Positions 8,674-15,597 of a DNA stretch of 22,315 bases are shown here, in pieces; position 1 is the stretch's first letter, and each line of letters begins with the position of its first letter. Location: positions 1 to 22,315 of the forward strand of contig DVEE01000058.1 in the NCBI GenBank assembly GCA_015295885.1. The letters run 5' to 3'. A model generated the notes under the pieces. It saw only the letters and a list, made by a program, of their open reading frames with translations, searched no databases and was not told the DNA's origin. The position numbers and the translations under genes were made by a program. Source of the DNA: Leptolyngbyaceae cyanobacterium M65_K2018_010. Its GTDB lineage: Bacteria > Cyanobacteriota > Cyanobacteriia > Phormidesmidales > Phormidesmidaceae.

Positions 8674-8701
8674 TACTGCCGTCAAATTACAGTTCGAAAA
8701 A

Positions 8702-9154
8702 TCACAGTTCGAGGTTTTTATCCCCGTTCTGTTCTCCCTCCCCTTCTTCCACCATATTGGGGCTGATTAGGGTGATGTCAAACTCATCGGGAGGTAGGGT
8801 AGACTGGCTATCCCGCTTGAGCTGATAGTAAATAGCTCGGGCCTGGGGACCAAAGACGATCTCATCTTCGTTGCGAAGATCGTGGGCCAGCAACTTGCGG
8901 CCATTGATCAGCATGCCATTGGCACTGGGTTTGCCCTTAAGGTTGCCGTCTACGATACGGTAATAGAAGGTGTTGTCATCCTTTGGCAGTTGTACCAGGG
9001 TGGCATGGTGCCTTGAGACAAACTGGGAGGACAGGCGAATGTCACATTTGGGGTCTCGCCCGATGGAATACACTGATCCATCTAGTACAATCTCACGGCG
9101 GCCCTTACTGTCTTCAACGATAAGAATGTTACTGAGTTTGTTCTGTAATGCCAT
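8702..9154 (-). CDS. FHA-domain protein
   Basis: This 150-residue protein is nearly all one forkhead-associated domain, a module that binds phosphothreonine peptides. The family residues are present: YSIGRDPKCDIRL at 29-41 (Arg33), SRHHATL at 47-53 (Ser47, His49/50) and NGMLINGR at 79-86, with the last beta strands at IVFGPQARAIYYQL. A short acidic tail follows from about residue 120. Such single-domain proteins usually act as adaptors downstream of Ser/Thr kinases, but no kinase gene is in the window. The start is either GTG at 9160 or ATG at 9154; I take the ATG, with AAGTGAG upstream of it as a weak ribosome site. The gene diverges from the DUF155 gene across 372 bases. Confidence 0.93.
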   Translation of the reverse strand: MALQNKLSNILIVEDSKGRREIVLDGSVYSIGRDPKCDIRLSSQFVSRHHATLVQLPKDDNTFYYRIVDGNLKGKPSANGMLINGRKLLAHDLRNEDEIVFGPQARAIYYQLKRDSQSTLPPDEFDITLISPNMVEEGEGEQNGDKNLEL

Positions 9155-9238
9155 GCTCACTTGTTAGCTGCCAAGCAGTGTTGGGTCTTTATGAATAGTC
9201 TTGTAGAACCAGTTATCCCCTAGTCTACCTCTAGATAT

Positions 9239-9260
9239 CGATCCGCGTTCGATCCGCGTT
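9239..9260. repeat. Two tandem copies of an 11-base repeat
   Basis: CGATCCGCGTT occurs at 9239-9249 and again, with no gap, at 9250-9260. Both copies contain GATCCGC, which is complementary to GCGGATC at 9267-9273, so either copy could pair with it. Confidence 0.75.
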
Positions 9261-9281
9261 AGGGAAGCGGATCTGGTTTTT
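9251..9281 (+). terminator. Terminator-like hairpin with T-run
   Basis: GATCCGC (9251-9257) pairs perfectly with GCGGATC (9267-9273) around a 9-base loop, and five Ts follow at 9277-9281. On the plus strand this is a short intrinsic terminator. It would stop transcription reading through antisense to the FHA gene, or act as an attenuator in a long DUF155 leader. Confidence 0.45.
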
Positions 9282-9526
9282 AGCCATGGTTCTGCTTAGG
9301 ATTAGGCCAGTTTGGTCAAATCCAAAGGGCTGAAGAACGACCCTGCCCCTGGCCCCGGCCCGATACAATAGTAAACCTCAGGGCATCCCGATCCCTCATG
9401 GAAGCTGAACTACAAACCTATGGGGGCTACTCCACACCCCTGGGAGGCTAGGGTTGCTCCAGATTTCCCCTAATCCGACCCCGGTGATGCCCTCAGCCTT
9501 GAACTCAATATCCCCTTGGTTTCTCT

Positions 9527-10348
9527 ATGACCAGCGTTAACTTGATGGCGACTACGGCCCAATCCGTACAGTCTGGGGAAGTCGTAGCCCGAGCCTATTT
9601 CCTAGGCCAGAGCATAAAACTGACCTCCCTGCTATCCGCTTCCCTAACCCCGTCGTCCCCCCTGATTCTACCCATAGAGCCCTCAGGCTATGGGGTTCTG
9701 TTTGCCTACGGTGCGGTGGTTCTATTTGGTCTATCTGAGGTGGCCAGCCAAGCCTTTTTGGCCACCCTAGCCCCCTACCTAGAAGCGGCCTTTGAGCAGC
9801 CTGAGACCGAGTCGGTGACCCTGCAACTGGGCAATGGTAAGGATGGCAAGGTTCAGGATGGTTGGATTTCCTTGTCCGGGTTAGATTTGCCGCGCCTACA
9901 AATTGTGGCGGAGGTGTTGGCTAAAAGCGTGGTTTTGGCCCATTACGAAATAGGAGCGGCCCAGGTCTTTGACCAAATCGAACCCTACGCAGCGGAACTG
10001 CAGCAAGGGCAACAAACTCGCCCCAGTGGCGACCAGTTGCTCAAACAAATTGGCCATACCTTGATGATTCAAAACAAAATCGTGGGGCGGGTGGAAATTG
10101 TAGATAAGCCCGAGTTGCTGTGGGAATATCCGGAGCTTGACCCGCTCTATCGACGGTTGGAGGATGAGTACGAAATTCGAGAGCGTCATTCCGTCCTGGA
10201 GCGGAAGCTGGATCTGGTCAGTCGCACCGCCGAAACCGTCCTCGATCTCCAGCGACAACAAACGGGCCTGCGGCTGGAATTCTACGTGGTGATTTTGATT
10301 GTGGTGGAGGTGCTGCTATCCTTGTACGACCTATTTATTCGCCCTTGA
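9527..10348 (+). CDS. RMD1/YagE family (DUF155) membrane protein
   Basis: This 273-residue protein matches the RMD1/YagE (DUF155) pattern: YGVLFAYGAVVLFGLSE at about 55-71, a middle helical region, then RLEDEYEIRERHSVLERKLD near 209-228. The C-terminus has a hydrophobic segment, FYVVILIVVEVLLSLYDLF (about 252-270), typical of the family's tail anchor. Eukaryotic relatives (Rmd1, RMND1) are mitochondrial inner-membrane proteins involved in organelle translation or sporulation; the bacterial role is not settled. The start at 9527 lacks a clear ribosome site; an alternative ATG lies at 9545. The gene is followed after 53 bases by the thioredoxin-TPR gene on the same strand, so they may share a transcript. 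Confidence 0.88.
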   Translation: MTSVNLMATTAQSVQSGEVVARAYFLGQSIKLTSLLSASLTPSSPLILPIEPSGYGVLFAYGAVVLFGLSEVASQAFLATLAPYLEAAFEQPETESVTLQLGNGKDGKVQDGWISLSGLDLPRLQIVAEVLAKSVVLAHYEIGAAQVFDQIEPYAAELQQGQQTRPSGDQLLKQIGHTLMIQNKIVGRVEIVDKPELLWEYPELDPLYRRLEDEYEIRERHSVLERKLDLVSRTAETVLDLQRQQTGLRLEFYVVILIVVEVLLSLYDLFIRP

Positions 10349-10401
10349 GGGCGGGACTATAGTCAAGTCATTCGGAGACAGGCATTTCGGAGAAAAGTGC
10401 A

Positions 10402-11223
10402 ATGGGACAGTCCATTTCGGTCAACCAGGCTGACTTTGAGACCCAGGTGCTGGTCGAGTCCTTTGAACGTCCGGTACTGGTCGATTTTTTTGCCACCTGG
10501 TGTGGTCCTTGCCAGCTGCTTAAGCCCATGCTGGAAAAGCTAGCCCAGGAGTACGACATCACCGTGGCGAAGGTGGATATTGACCAAAACCCCGAGTTGG
10601 CCCGTACCTTTGGGGTGGAGGGTGTCCCCGATGTCCGTATCGTCAGTCAGGGTCAGGTGCAGGAAGGCTTTGTCGGTGTGCTGCCAGAGCCTCAAATTCG
10701 GGAACTGTTGGCCCAATTAGGGCTGGAGTCAACCCTGGAGCAAGCTTTGGCCCAGTTTCAGGTAGTTCAGGCTGGCGGCGATCCGACGGCGATCGCAAAC
10801 GCTCTCAAGGACCTGCTGATCCAGTATCCAGAAAATCCTCAGGTGTTGATTCGGGCGGCCCGATGGTACCTCAGTCAGGGCCAGGGGGATCTGGCTCGTC
10901 AGTACCTGGATTTGATCCCAGCTAGCGATCGCCAGTTCCTACAGCCGGTGGAAGGGCTACGGGAGCTGTTGGCCCTCCAGGCTACCCTGGCCGAGCCCGC
11001 TACCGACTCCCCTCTGGAAACCGCCTACCGGCAAGGATGCCAGGCGGCCCTGGCGGGGGATTACGCCACTGCCCTGGAGACCTTCTTGACCCTGGTACAA
11101 AAGGATCGGCGCTTTCGCAACGACGGGGCCCGTAAGGCCATGTTGACGGTGTTTAAGTTGTTGGGCGACGGAGAGGAGTTGACGGCGACTTACCGCAGGA
11201 AGCTGATGCAATCGTTGTATTGA
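10402..11223 (+). CDS. Thioredoxin-TPR protein, CnoX/YbbN-like
   Basis: The protein has 273 residues. Residues 1-110 form a thioredoxin fold with the full redox motif ATWCGPC (Cys34, Cys37) and the cis-proline loop GVPDVRI near 74-80. The remainder is an alpha-helical TPR-like region (ALKDLLIQYPENPQVL, then RQGCQAALAGDYATALE), the same order and length as E. coli CnoX (YbbN), which holds unfolding proteins and hands them to GroEL or DnaK. E. coli CnoX lacks WCGPC, so the version here could be a true dithiol redox enzyme as well as a holdase; that is inference. A GGAG lies upstream of the ATG with somewhat long spacing. It follows the DUF155 gene on the same strand and ends facing the DUF4870 gene. 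Confidence 0.9.
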   Translation: MGQSISVNQADFETQVLVESFERPVLVDFFATWCGPCQLLKPMLEKLAQEYDITVAKVDIDQNPELARTFGVEGVPDVRIVSQGQVQEGFVGVLPEPQIRELLAQLGLESTLEQALAQFQVVQAGGDPTAIANALKDLLIQYPENPQVLIRAARWYLSQGQGDLARQYLDLIPASDRQFLQPVEGLRELLALQATLAEPATDSPLETAYRQGCQAALAGDYATALETFLTLVQKDRRFRNDGARKAMLTVFKLLGDGEELTATYRRKLMQSLY

Positions 11224-11335
11224 GGGCCAGGGTATTGAAGGCCAGCATCAACCCCTCTGGTCGACTACGGGGGTAAGCAGTGCCCGCTACTTTGGTATTC
11301 TCCCCACTCCCTCTACCCAGGTTAGTGCGGAGTGT

Positions 11336-11373
11336 GGAACCGCGTGGTTTGTACCCACGCAACTGCCGGTTCC
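11336..11373. terminator. Two-part hairpin between convergent genes
   Basis: GGAACCG (11336-11342) pairs with CGGTTCC (11367-11373), and inside it CGTGG (11343-11347) pairs with CCACG (11355-11359), leaving a one-sided bulge. It lies between the ends of the thioredoxin-TPR gene and the DUF4870 gene. The position suggests a two-way terminator; there is only a short T-run (CTTTTCC) further right. Confidence 0.45.
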
Positions 11374-11404
11374 TGCGGAGGACGCTTTTCCCTGGCCGCA
11401 GGAT

Positions 11405-11749
11405 TTAGAACAAACGGAAAATAAAAGGATAGCGAAACACGGTTTCGGGGGTTCTAAAGCTATGCAGTATGGCCATAATCGGCAACACCAATTGCGCAAT
11501 CCAGAGCATGGCCAGTAGCGGCCAGCCAATCAAAACAAAGGTCAACAGTCCAAAAATAATGCTATATAACCAGACGTTGAAGTGGAAGTTAATTGCTTCC
11601 CGGGCGCTTTCTTTGACTACAGAGTCCGTAGACAAAAGGTAAATCGCGATAGGAATGCCAATGGATAACACAAAGGTGCTGAAGAAAATCGATCCATGGC
11701 TAACGGCCTCGAGGATTTTGCGATTGCCATTGTCTTGGGTGGATTCCAT
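11405..11749 (-). CDS. DUF4870 family small membrane protein
   Basis: This 114-residue protein begins MESTQDNGNRK and has three hydrophobic segments at about residues 15-40, 58-77 and 77-97. The motif SAREAINFHFNVWLY (48-62) ahead of the second segment is the hallmark of DUF4870 (a Tic20-like fold is sometimes proposed for this group). Function is not known; it is an inner or thylakoid membrane protein by sequence. The start at 11749 is fixed by a perfect AGGAGG box; the longer in-frame reading up to 11800 would add 17 proline-rich residues that overlap a hairpin. It lies downstream of the HtrA gene on the same strand with 78 bases between, so part of its transcription may come from that gene's promoter. 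Confidence 0.88.
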   Translation of the reverse strand: MESTQDNGNRKILEAVSHGSIFFSTFVLSIGIPIAIYLLSTDSVVKESAREAINFHFNVWLYSIIFGLLTFVLIGWPLLAMLWIAQLVLPIMAILHSFRTPETVFRYPFIFRLF

Positions 11750-11753
11750 GATG

Positions 11754-11759
11754 CCTCCT
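11754..11759 (-). promoter_or_regulatory. Strong ribosome binding site deciding the DUF4870 start
   Basis: On the minus strand AGGAGG lies four bases before the ATG at 11749. It is a perfect Shine-Dalgarno box, stronger than those of the neighbouring genes, and it rules out the longer N-terminus. Confidence 0.75.
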
Positions 11760-11789
11760 AGGTAGGCTAAGGGGATAGGGGAAGAAACG

Positions 11790-11815
11790 GGGGGAGGCAA
11801 GGTAGGGCCTCCCCC
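11790..11815 (-). terminator. GC-rich hairpin after the HtrA gene
   Basis: GGGGGAGGC (11790-11798) pairs perfectly over 9 bases with GCCTCCCCC (11807-11815), with an 8-base loop. On the minus strand it comes 12 bases after the protease stop and is followed by CGTTTCTTCC, a broken U-tract. It is probably a terminator or a partial one that reduces read-through into DUF4870. Confidence 0.6.
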
Positions 11816-11827
11816 TAGGGAAGGAAG

Positions 11828-12982
11828 TTAGTTGTTTTGTTCCTGGAGTTCAGCGGTTTTAACCCGAATAATTTGGGTGCGATCGCCCCGTTGAATTTTT
11901 AAGGGCAGCACCTCACCAATTTTGGTATTTTCCACCTTGAGCTGCAGTTCATCGGCGCTGCGGGTGGGAAGGCCATCTACTTCCAGAATCACATCGCCGC
12001 GGCGGAGGCCGGCCTGGGCCGCGGGGGTGCCTTCCAATACGCGGATAATCAGCACCCCATCGACTTCCGGCAGGTAGATACCCGAGTTAATGTCAGCATT
12101 GTTACGCTTGGCCATTTCTGGGGTCAGGTTGGCAATTTGCACCCCAATGTAGGGATGGGCGATAGACTCGCCCCGGGCGAGGAGGTCTTTAATTTCCTTG
12201 GCCTTATTAATCGGAATAGCAAAGCCAATCCCCATGGCATCGGCCCGAATCGCGGTGTTAATGCCAATCACCTCGCCCTTTTGATTGACCAGGGGGCCGC
12301 CGGAATTACCCGGATTGATGGCCGCATCGGTTTGAATGAATTCCAGCCGTTTGCCCGGAATCCCCACTGCACTGCTGGACCGCTTCAGGGTGCTGACAAT
12401 ACCCAGGGTGACCGTGTTATCCAAGCCCAGGGGATTACCGACGGCGATCGCCCAATCCCCCACTTCTACCTGGTCAGAGTCACCCAGGACCGCCACGGGC
12501 AAAACATCGTCTTCAGTGTCATCAATTTTGACCACGGCCAGGTCGGTCACCTCATCGACCCCCTCAACCACGGCATCAAAGCTGCGACCATCCTTGAGGG
12601 TAACCACCACTCGGTCGGCCCCATTAACCACATGGGCATTGGTCAGAATGTTGCCGCTGCGATCGATAATGAAGCCGGATCCCTGGCCGCGCAGGAGCTC
12701 TTCCTGGGGTTGACGGGGAAAGCCACCGAAGAAATCACGCAGAAAGGGATCCTCTAAAAAGGGATCGGAGGCCTGACGAGTAATGGTTTTTTCAGTGTCA
12801 ATCCGCACCACCGCTGGGCCTACCTTACGCACGGCACTGGCCACAAAACTTTGATTGGCGATGGCCGCCGTGGCTGCACTTTGAGCCTGGGCTGGGGGGA
12901 TGGGAACGGTGGTAAACACCATAAAGCTGGCCACCAACAGGACCAACCATCTCTTGAGGGGTATCCAAAGTCCTTGTTTCAA
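11828..12982 (-). CDS. HtrA/Deg-type serine protease with PDZ domain
   Basis: This 384-residue protein is a trypsin-like S1C protease of the HtrA/HhoA/HhoB group, which degrades or refolds damaged proteins in the periplasm or thylakoid lumen. A signal peptide is plain: basic start, hydrophobic VLLVASFMVFT, and a PPAQAQSA cleavage zone near residue 34. The triad is His117 (TNAHVV), Asp147 (VTDLAVVKID) and Ser227 (NPGNSGGPL). One PDZ domain covers about residues 275-380, with HPYIGVQI at its head and AGLRRGDVILEVDG inside. Which of the three cyanobacterial paralogues it is cannot be told. The start is a TTG at 12982, forced by an in-frame stop 15 bases upstream and supported by AAAAGG before it. 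A possible -10, TATACT, lies at 13110-13115 on the minus strand. Confidence 0.95.
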   Translation of the reverse strand: MKQGLWIPLKRWLVLLVASFMVFTTVPIPPAQAQSAATAAIANQSFVASAVRKVGPAVVRIDTEKTITRQASDPFLEDPFLRDFFGGFPRQPQEELLRGQGSGFIIDRSGNILTNAHVVNGADRVVVTLKDGRSFDAVVEGVDEVTDLAVVKIDDTEDDVLPVAVLGDSDQVEVGDWAIAVGNPLGLDNTVTLGIVSTLKRSSSAVGIPGKRLEFIQTDAAINPGNSGGPLVNQKGEVIGINTAIRADAMGIGFAIPINKAKEIKDLLARGESIAHPYIGVQIANLTPEMAKRNNADINSGIYLPEVDGVLIIRVLEGTPAAQAGLRRGDVILEVDGLPTRSADELQLKVENTKIGEVLPLKIQRGDRTQIIRVKTAELQEQNN

Positions 12983-13164
12983 AGTAACAAGCCTTTTACG
13001 CGCAACACCAGAAGCAGTATCCAGGTAGACTGAGGCCGGGCCAACCTTCGCAGAATTTAGCCCCTGGCCGGAGCCTAGTTATGGTCTATTTACAAAAAAT
13101 TGTTTCACAAGTATAGGCACTCAGGGGGAGGGGGATACCGAACTCCTAGGGGTTAAGACCGAAG

Positions 13165-13176
13165 GGCCTAGAGGCC
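13165..13176. repeat. Palindromic repeat, copy 1
   Basis: The sequence AGGGCCTAGAGGCCA, of which GGCCTAGAGGCC is 13165-13176, recurs at 13621-13635 as AGGGCCTCTAGGCCA. The two copies differ only in the two central bases and flank the pentapeptide gene. Each is a near-perfect palindrome. Copy 2 forms the tip of the long hairpin at 13609-13646. Confidence 0.55.
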
Positions 13177-13200
13177 AGGATGGGGCCAGGCTCCAGCAAC

Positions 13201-13590
13201 CTAGCGATCGGCCTTAAGCCCCTGCTGAACTGGGTCAAACCCGGCCGGAAAGTGGGTCGCTTGGGGGTCGTAGTCGGCCATGTCCAGTTGGGTTCCAGTC
13301 AGGATGGTGGTTCTCAGGTCGGTACCAATCAACATCGATCCGCGCAGATCGGCAGCGGTCAGGTTGGCCTGGGCCAGGTTAGCGTAGCTGAGATCGGCCC
13401 CACGCAGGTTGGCCTGGCTGAGGTTGGCTCCGCTGAAATCCGCGTAACTAAAGTCGCTGCCCTTGAGATCGGCCCCGGTCAGGTCAGCCTCGGCCAAAAC
13501 GACATACTCAAAATTACGCTGGCCTGCAGCGTAGGCTTTTAGCAGATCCGCCGCCGTGGCAATATCAGATCCGGGTATCGGTTGAGTCAT
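13201..13590 (-). CDS. Pentapeptide-repeat protein
   Basis: The protein has 129 residues. After a short N-terminal helix with LLKAYAAGQRNF (16-27), seen at the front of many cyanobacterial pentapeptide proteins, it carries about 14 consecutive A(D/N)LXX-type repeats from about residue 30 to 106, for example ADLTG, ADLKG, ANLSQ, ANLRG, ADLSY. These fold into a right-handed square beta-helix; the biochemical role in cyanobacteria is generally unknown. There is no signal peptide. The start is ATG 13590, with only a weak ribosome site; a GAGGAG lies 19-24 bases upstream inside a strong hairpin. It is on the same strand as, and 218 bases upstream of, the HtrA gene, and diverges from the acyltransferase gene. 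Confidence 0.92.
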   Translation of the reverse strand: MTQPIPGSDIATAADLLKAYAAGQRNFEYVVLAEADLTGADLKGSDFSYADFSGANLSQANLRGADLSYANLAQANLTAADLRGSMLIGTDLRTTILTGTQLDMADYDPQATHFPAGFDPVQQGLKADR

Positions 13591-13608
13591 GGCAGGTCAA
13601 CAGGCTAA

Positions 13609-13646
13609 CTCCTCTAGCTTAGGGCCTCTAGGCCAAGCTGGAGGAG
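13609..13646. promoter_or_regulatory. Long hairpin or operator between divergent genes
   Basis: CTCCTC (13609-13614) pairs with GAGGAG (13641-13646), a T-G wobble follows, then AGCTT (13616-13620) pairs with AAGCT (13635-13639). Inside, GGCC (13623-13626) pairs with GGCC (13631-13634) around TCTA. That is 12 outer plus 4 inner base pairs in 38 bases. It ends 18 bases before the pentapeptide start and contains that gene's only good Shine-Dalgarno-like GAGGAG. No T-run follows on either strand. Confidence 0.55.
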
Positions 13647-13752
13647 GCTTGTAACTTTATCTGCGGTTTGCCCGGAAGTTTTGTTAAGTTATGAAACATA
13701 GCCCCTTCAGGCGTCTTTTACCAGGAAAATTTCTGAAGATCTCAGGAATTTC

Positions 13753-14526
13753 GTGAATAGTATGGCAATTGCCTCCCTGCCCACGTTTTTGTCATCGGTT
13801 ACGGTGGACCCCCTGACCCTGGCCAAGGGGCTGCTGCAGCTGTCGGGAGTGCAAGTTTCCATCCACGGGAGGGAACGGCTGCCGGGCCCCAGACCGCTGA
13901 TATTGGTGAGCAACCACCGCAGTGTTTTAGATGCGCTGTTGCTCATGCAGATCCTCGATCGGCCCGTACGGTTCGCTTGCCACCACTACATGGGTCAGGT
14001 GCCAGGCCTAAGGGAGGTGATTGCAACCCTGGGCTGCTTACCCCTAGACGCCCCTAACCAAGGGCAAACTCGTTTTTTCCGCCAGGCTCTGCAGGTGCTA
14101 AAACGGGGTGAAGCCGTCGGCATTTTTCCCGAAGGAGCCACTCCCATGGTGCAGGGTACCGTCCCCCACCAACTGAGCCAGTTCCATCGCGGCTTTGCTC
14201 ACTTGGCCCTGCGAGCCCCCGTGGAGGAAGTCTGGATTGTGCCCATCGCCATTGCCTCTGGCCGGGAAACCCAGAATGCCCTGATGCCCCTGCGCCTGTT
14301 CAGCCTATTTGATACCACCGAGCCCCTGTTTCAGCAGCCCGGCTGGCATTCCGCTGTGTTTTACCAGGAAGTTAGCCTGCGGGTGGGGCACCCGATTAGG
14401 GTGGATGGGCGGCTGAGGTCCCACTACCGGGCCCGGGGGGCTGCCACCCTGGTGGCTGACCTGACCAACTGCTGCCAGGAAGAAATTGCTAACCTACTCA
14501 GCCGTGGCCCTATTTCAGCCCCCTGA
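13753..14526 (+). CDS. PlsC-like 1-acylglycerol-3-phosphate / lysophospholipid acyltransferase
   Basis: This 257-residue protein has the blocks of the LPLAT/PlsC superfamily: NHRSVLDA (54-61, the HX4D motif with His55 and Asp60), then GQVPGLREVIATLGCLPLD (81-99), IFPEGAT (124-130, the EG-block that binds the glycerol phosphate) and VPIAIASG near 172-179. The family transfers a fatty acyl group from acyl-ACP or acyl-CoA to a lipid hydroxyl at the membrane surface. Length and motif spacing are normal. The start could be GTG 13753, which has AGGA five bases before it, or ATG 13762; I favour the first weakly. An alpha/beta hydrolase gene follows on the same strand after about 100 bases. The exact acceptor (lysophosphatidate or another alcohol) is not determined. 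Confidence 0.88.
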   Translation: MNSMAIASLPTFLSSVTVDPLTLAKGLLQLSGVQVSIHGRERLPGPRPLILVSNHRSVLDALLLMQILDRPVRFACHHYMGQVPGLREVIATLGCLPLDAPNQGQTRFFRQALQVLKRGEAVGIFPEGATPMVQGTVPHQLSQFHRGFAHLALRAPVEEVWIVPIAIASGRETQNALMPLRLFSLFDTTEPLFQQPGWHSAVFYQEVSLRVGHPIRVDGRLRSHYRARGAATLVADLTNCCQEEIANLLSRGPISAP

Positions 14527-14628
14527 CCGTTGGCTAAGCCCTGGACCATTTTCCCCTGGTTTTCTCTGGTCAGCCTTGCTGTTCAGCCTGGAGTTCCGGT
14601 TTAACCCTCTCGTTCATCGGTTTTGATC

Positions 14629-15441
14629 GTGCCACCCACTGCTTCGCTTCAATTGCGCTCCGTTGCCAGACCAGATCCGGATCAGCCGCTGTTCATCTTT
14701 TTGCCGGGTATGGATGGCACTGGGGACCTGTTTTTCACCCAGGCTCCCCACCTCAAGCCCTATTTCGACCTGCGCGCTTTGGCTATCCCCCGCACCGATT
14801 TGTCTTCCTGGCCTGATTTGGCCAAGCAGGTGGTTCAATTAATTCACCACTTAGCGGGCTATCGCCCGATTTACCTCTGCGGCGAGTCCTTTGGGGCTTG
14901 CTTAGCGCTTCAAGCTTTGAGTCTAGCCCCTGACCTGGCAGATTATGTGATTTTGATTAATGGGGCCTCATCTCTCCATCGCTTTCCCTGGGAGCACTGG
15001 CTAACCCAACTCAACCCTGCCGCCCTGGGCGCTATTGTAAAGTCTTTCAGCCTTGGATATTGGCCGCTCCTGGCCGATCCCAGCCGGATTCGCCCCGACC
15101 ACTATCAACGCCTCTTGGGGGCCATTCAATCGGTTCCCCCCCTGACCATGGCCTGGCGGCTGGCTCTATTGGCTCAGTTTCGGCTAGAGGCGACGTTGCT
15201 GCACCGTCTCAAAGCCCCAACTTTGCTGATTGCGTCCCTTGCTGATCAGCTCTTGCCCTCCCTGGCCGAGGCCCAGTACCTGGCCACCCACCTGCCCAAC
15301 GCTCGCCTCTATCCTCTACCCCATAGCGGTCACGCCAGTCTGCTGGAACGACAGGTCAACCTGGGCCAAATTCTCGCGGAGACTCATTTTTTGCCGGCCC
15401 CTGGGCGAGTTCCCGAGCCTCCCCAGGCCGTCCCCCTATAG
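14629..15441 (+). CDS. Alpha/beta hydrolase (esterase/lipase/acyltransferase type)
   Basis: This protein of about 270 residues has a full hydrolase triad: Ser87 in CGESFGAC, Asp206 in IASLADQLLP and His235 in PHSGHASLLE (numbers from the GTG start). The oxyanion region reads IFLPGMDGTGDLF, a form I associate with the hydrolase half of plant phytyl ester synthases and related cyanobacterial proteins. There is no signal peptide, so it acts inside the cell, probably on lipid esters or thioesters. No ATG is available: an in-frame stop at 14602-14604 leaves TTG 14623 or GTG 14629, and neither has a clear ribosome site. It lies downstream of the PlsC-like gene on the same strand and may be translated from the same mRNA. 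Confidence 0.85.
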   Translation: MPPTASLQLRSVARPDPDQPLFIFLPGMDGTGDLFFTQAPHLKPYFDLRALAIPRTDLSSWPDLAKQVVQLIHHLAGYRPIYLCGESFGACLALQALSLAPDLADYVILINGASSLHRFPWEHWLTQLNPAALGAIVKSFSLGYWPLLADPSRIRPDHYQRLLGAIQSVPPLTMAWRLALLAQFRLEATLLHRLKAPTLLIASLADQLLPSLAEAQYLATHLPNARLYPLPHSGHASLLERQVNLGQILAETHFLPAPGRVPEPPQAVPL

Positions 15442-15454
15442 GCGACTTAGTCGG

Positions 15455-15478
15455 TGAGTCTAATTATGAGTCTAATTA
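15455..15478. repeat. Tandem 12-base direct repeat after the hydrolase gene
   Basis: TGAGTCTAATTA occurs at 15455-15466 and again at 15467-15478 with no gap. The end of the second copy also starts a 10-base word, TCTAATTAAT (15471-15480), that returns at 15579-15588. Confidence 0.75.
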
Positions 15479-15588
15479 ATGGTAAGCAGGGGGTTTGGGG
15501 GCTGCGCCGTTCAGCTGAGCGGCTCACGACGAAGCCCCCAGGCCGGGGGGTTCACCCCTGCCACCCCCACCCGCATCTTCTAATTAAT
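15471..15588. other. Structured GC-rich segment flanked by a 10-base direct repeat
   Basis: TCTAATTAAT at 15471-15480 and 15579-15588 brackets 98 bases that fold on themselves. GCAGGGG (15486-15492) pairs with CCCCTGC (15555-15561), GGGGGCT (15497-15503) with AGCCCCC (15533-15539), and GCCGTTC (15506-15512) with GAGCGGC (15517-15523, one wobble). It lies between convergent genes, so it may be a two-way terminator, or a small inserted element whose direct repeat is a target duplication. No T-run follows on either side. Confidence 0.5.
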
Positions 15589-15597
15589 TGCACCCAC

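Larger units (their letters stand above)
9155..9526. other. Gene-free divergent region between FHA and DUF155 genes
   Basis: No convincing gene lies here. It holds a tandem 11-base repeat and a terminator-like hairpin (listed separately), a lone -10-like TACAAT at 9364-9369 without a matching -35, and a 17-codon frame at 9398-9451 with no visible ribosome site. Confidence 0.6.

Noticed and set aside
2444..9154. Anti-phage defence island with nuclease, SNF2 ATPase and FHA protein
   Set aside because: SNF2 and nuclease genes occur in some defence systems, but there is no methyltransferase, phage-sensing or integrase gene, the genes are in convergent or divergent orientation, and surroundings are housekeeping.
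9398..9451. 17-codon frame upstream of DUF155
   Set aside because: A TACAAT lies upstream, but there is no ribosome site, no regulatory amino-acid run and no coupling to the next gene, so a leader peptide is not supported.
12137..12757. 206-codon plus-strand frame opposite the HtrA gene
   Set aside because: It lies fully antisense to a protease with an intact triad, signal peptide and PDZ domain. Long antisense frames are common in GC-rich genes and its translation shows no domain pattern.
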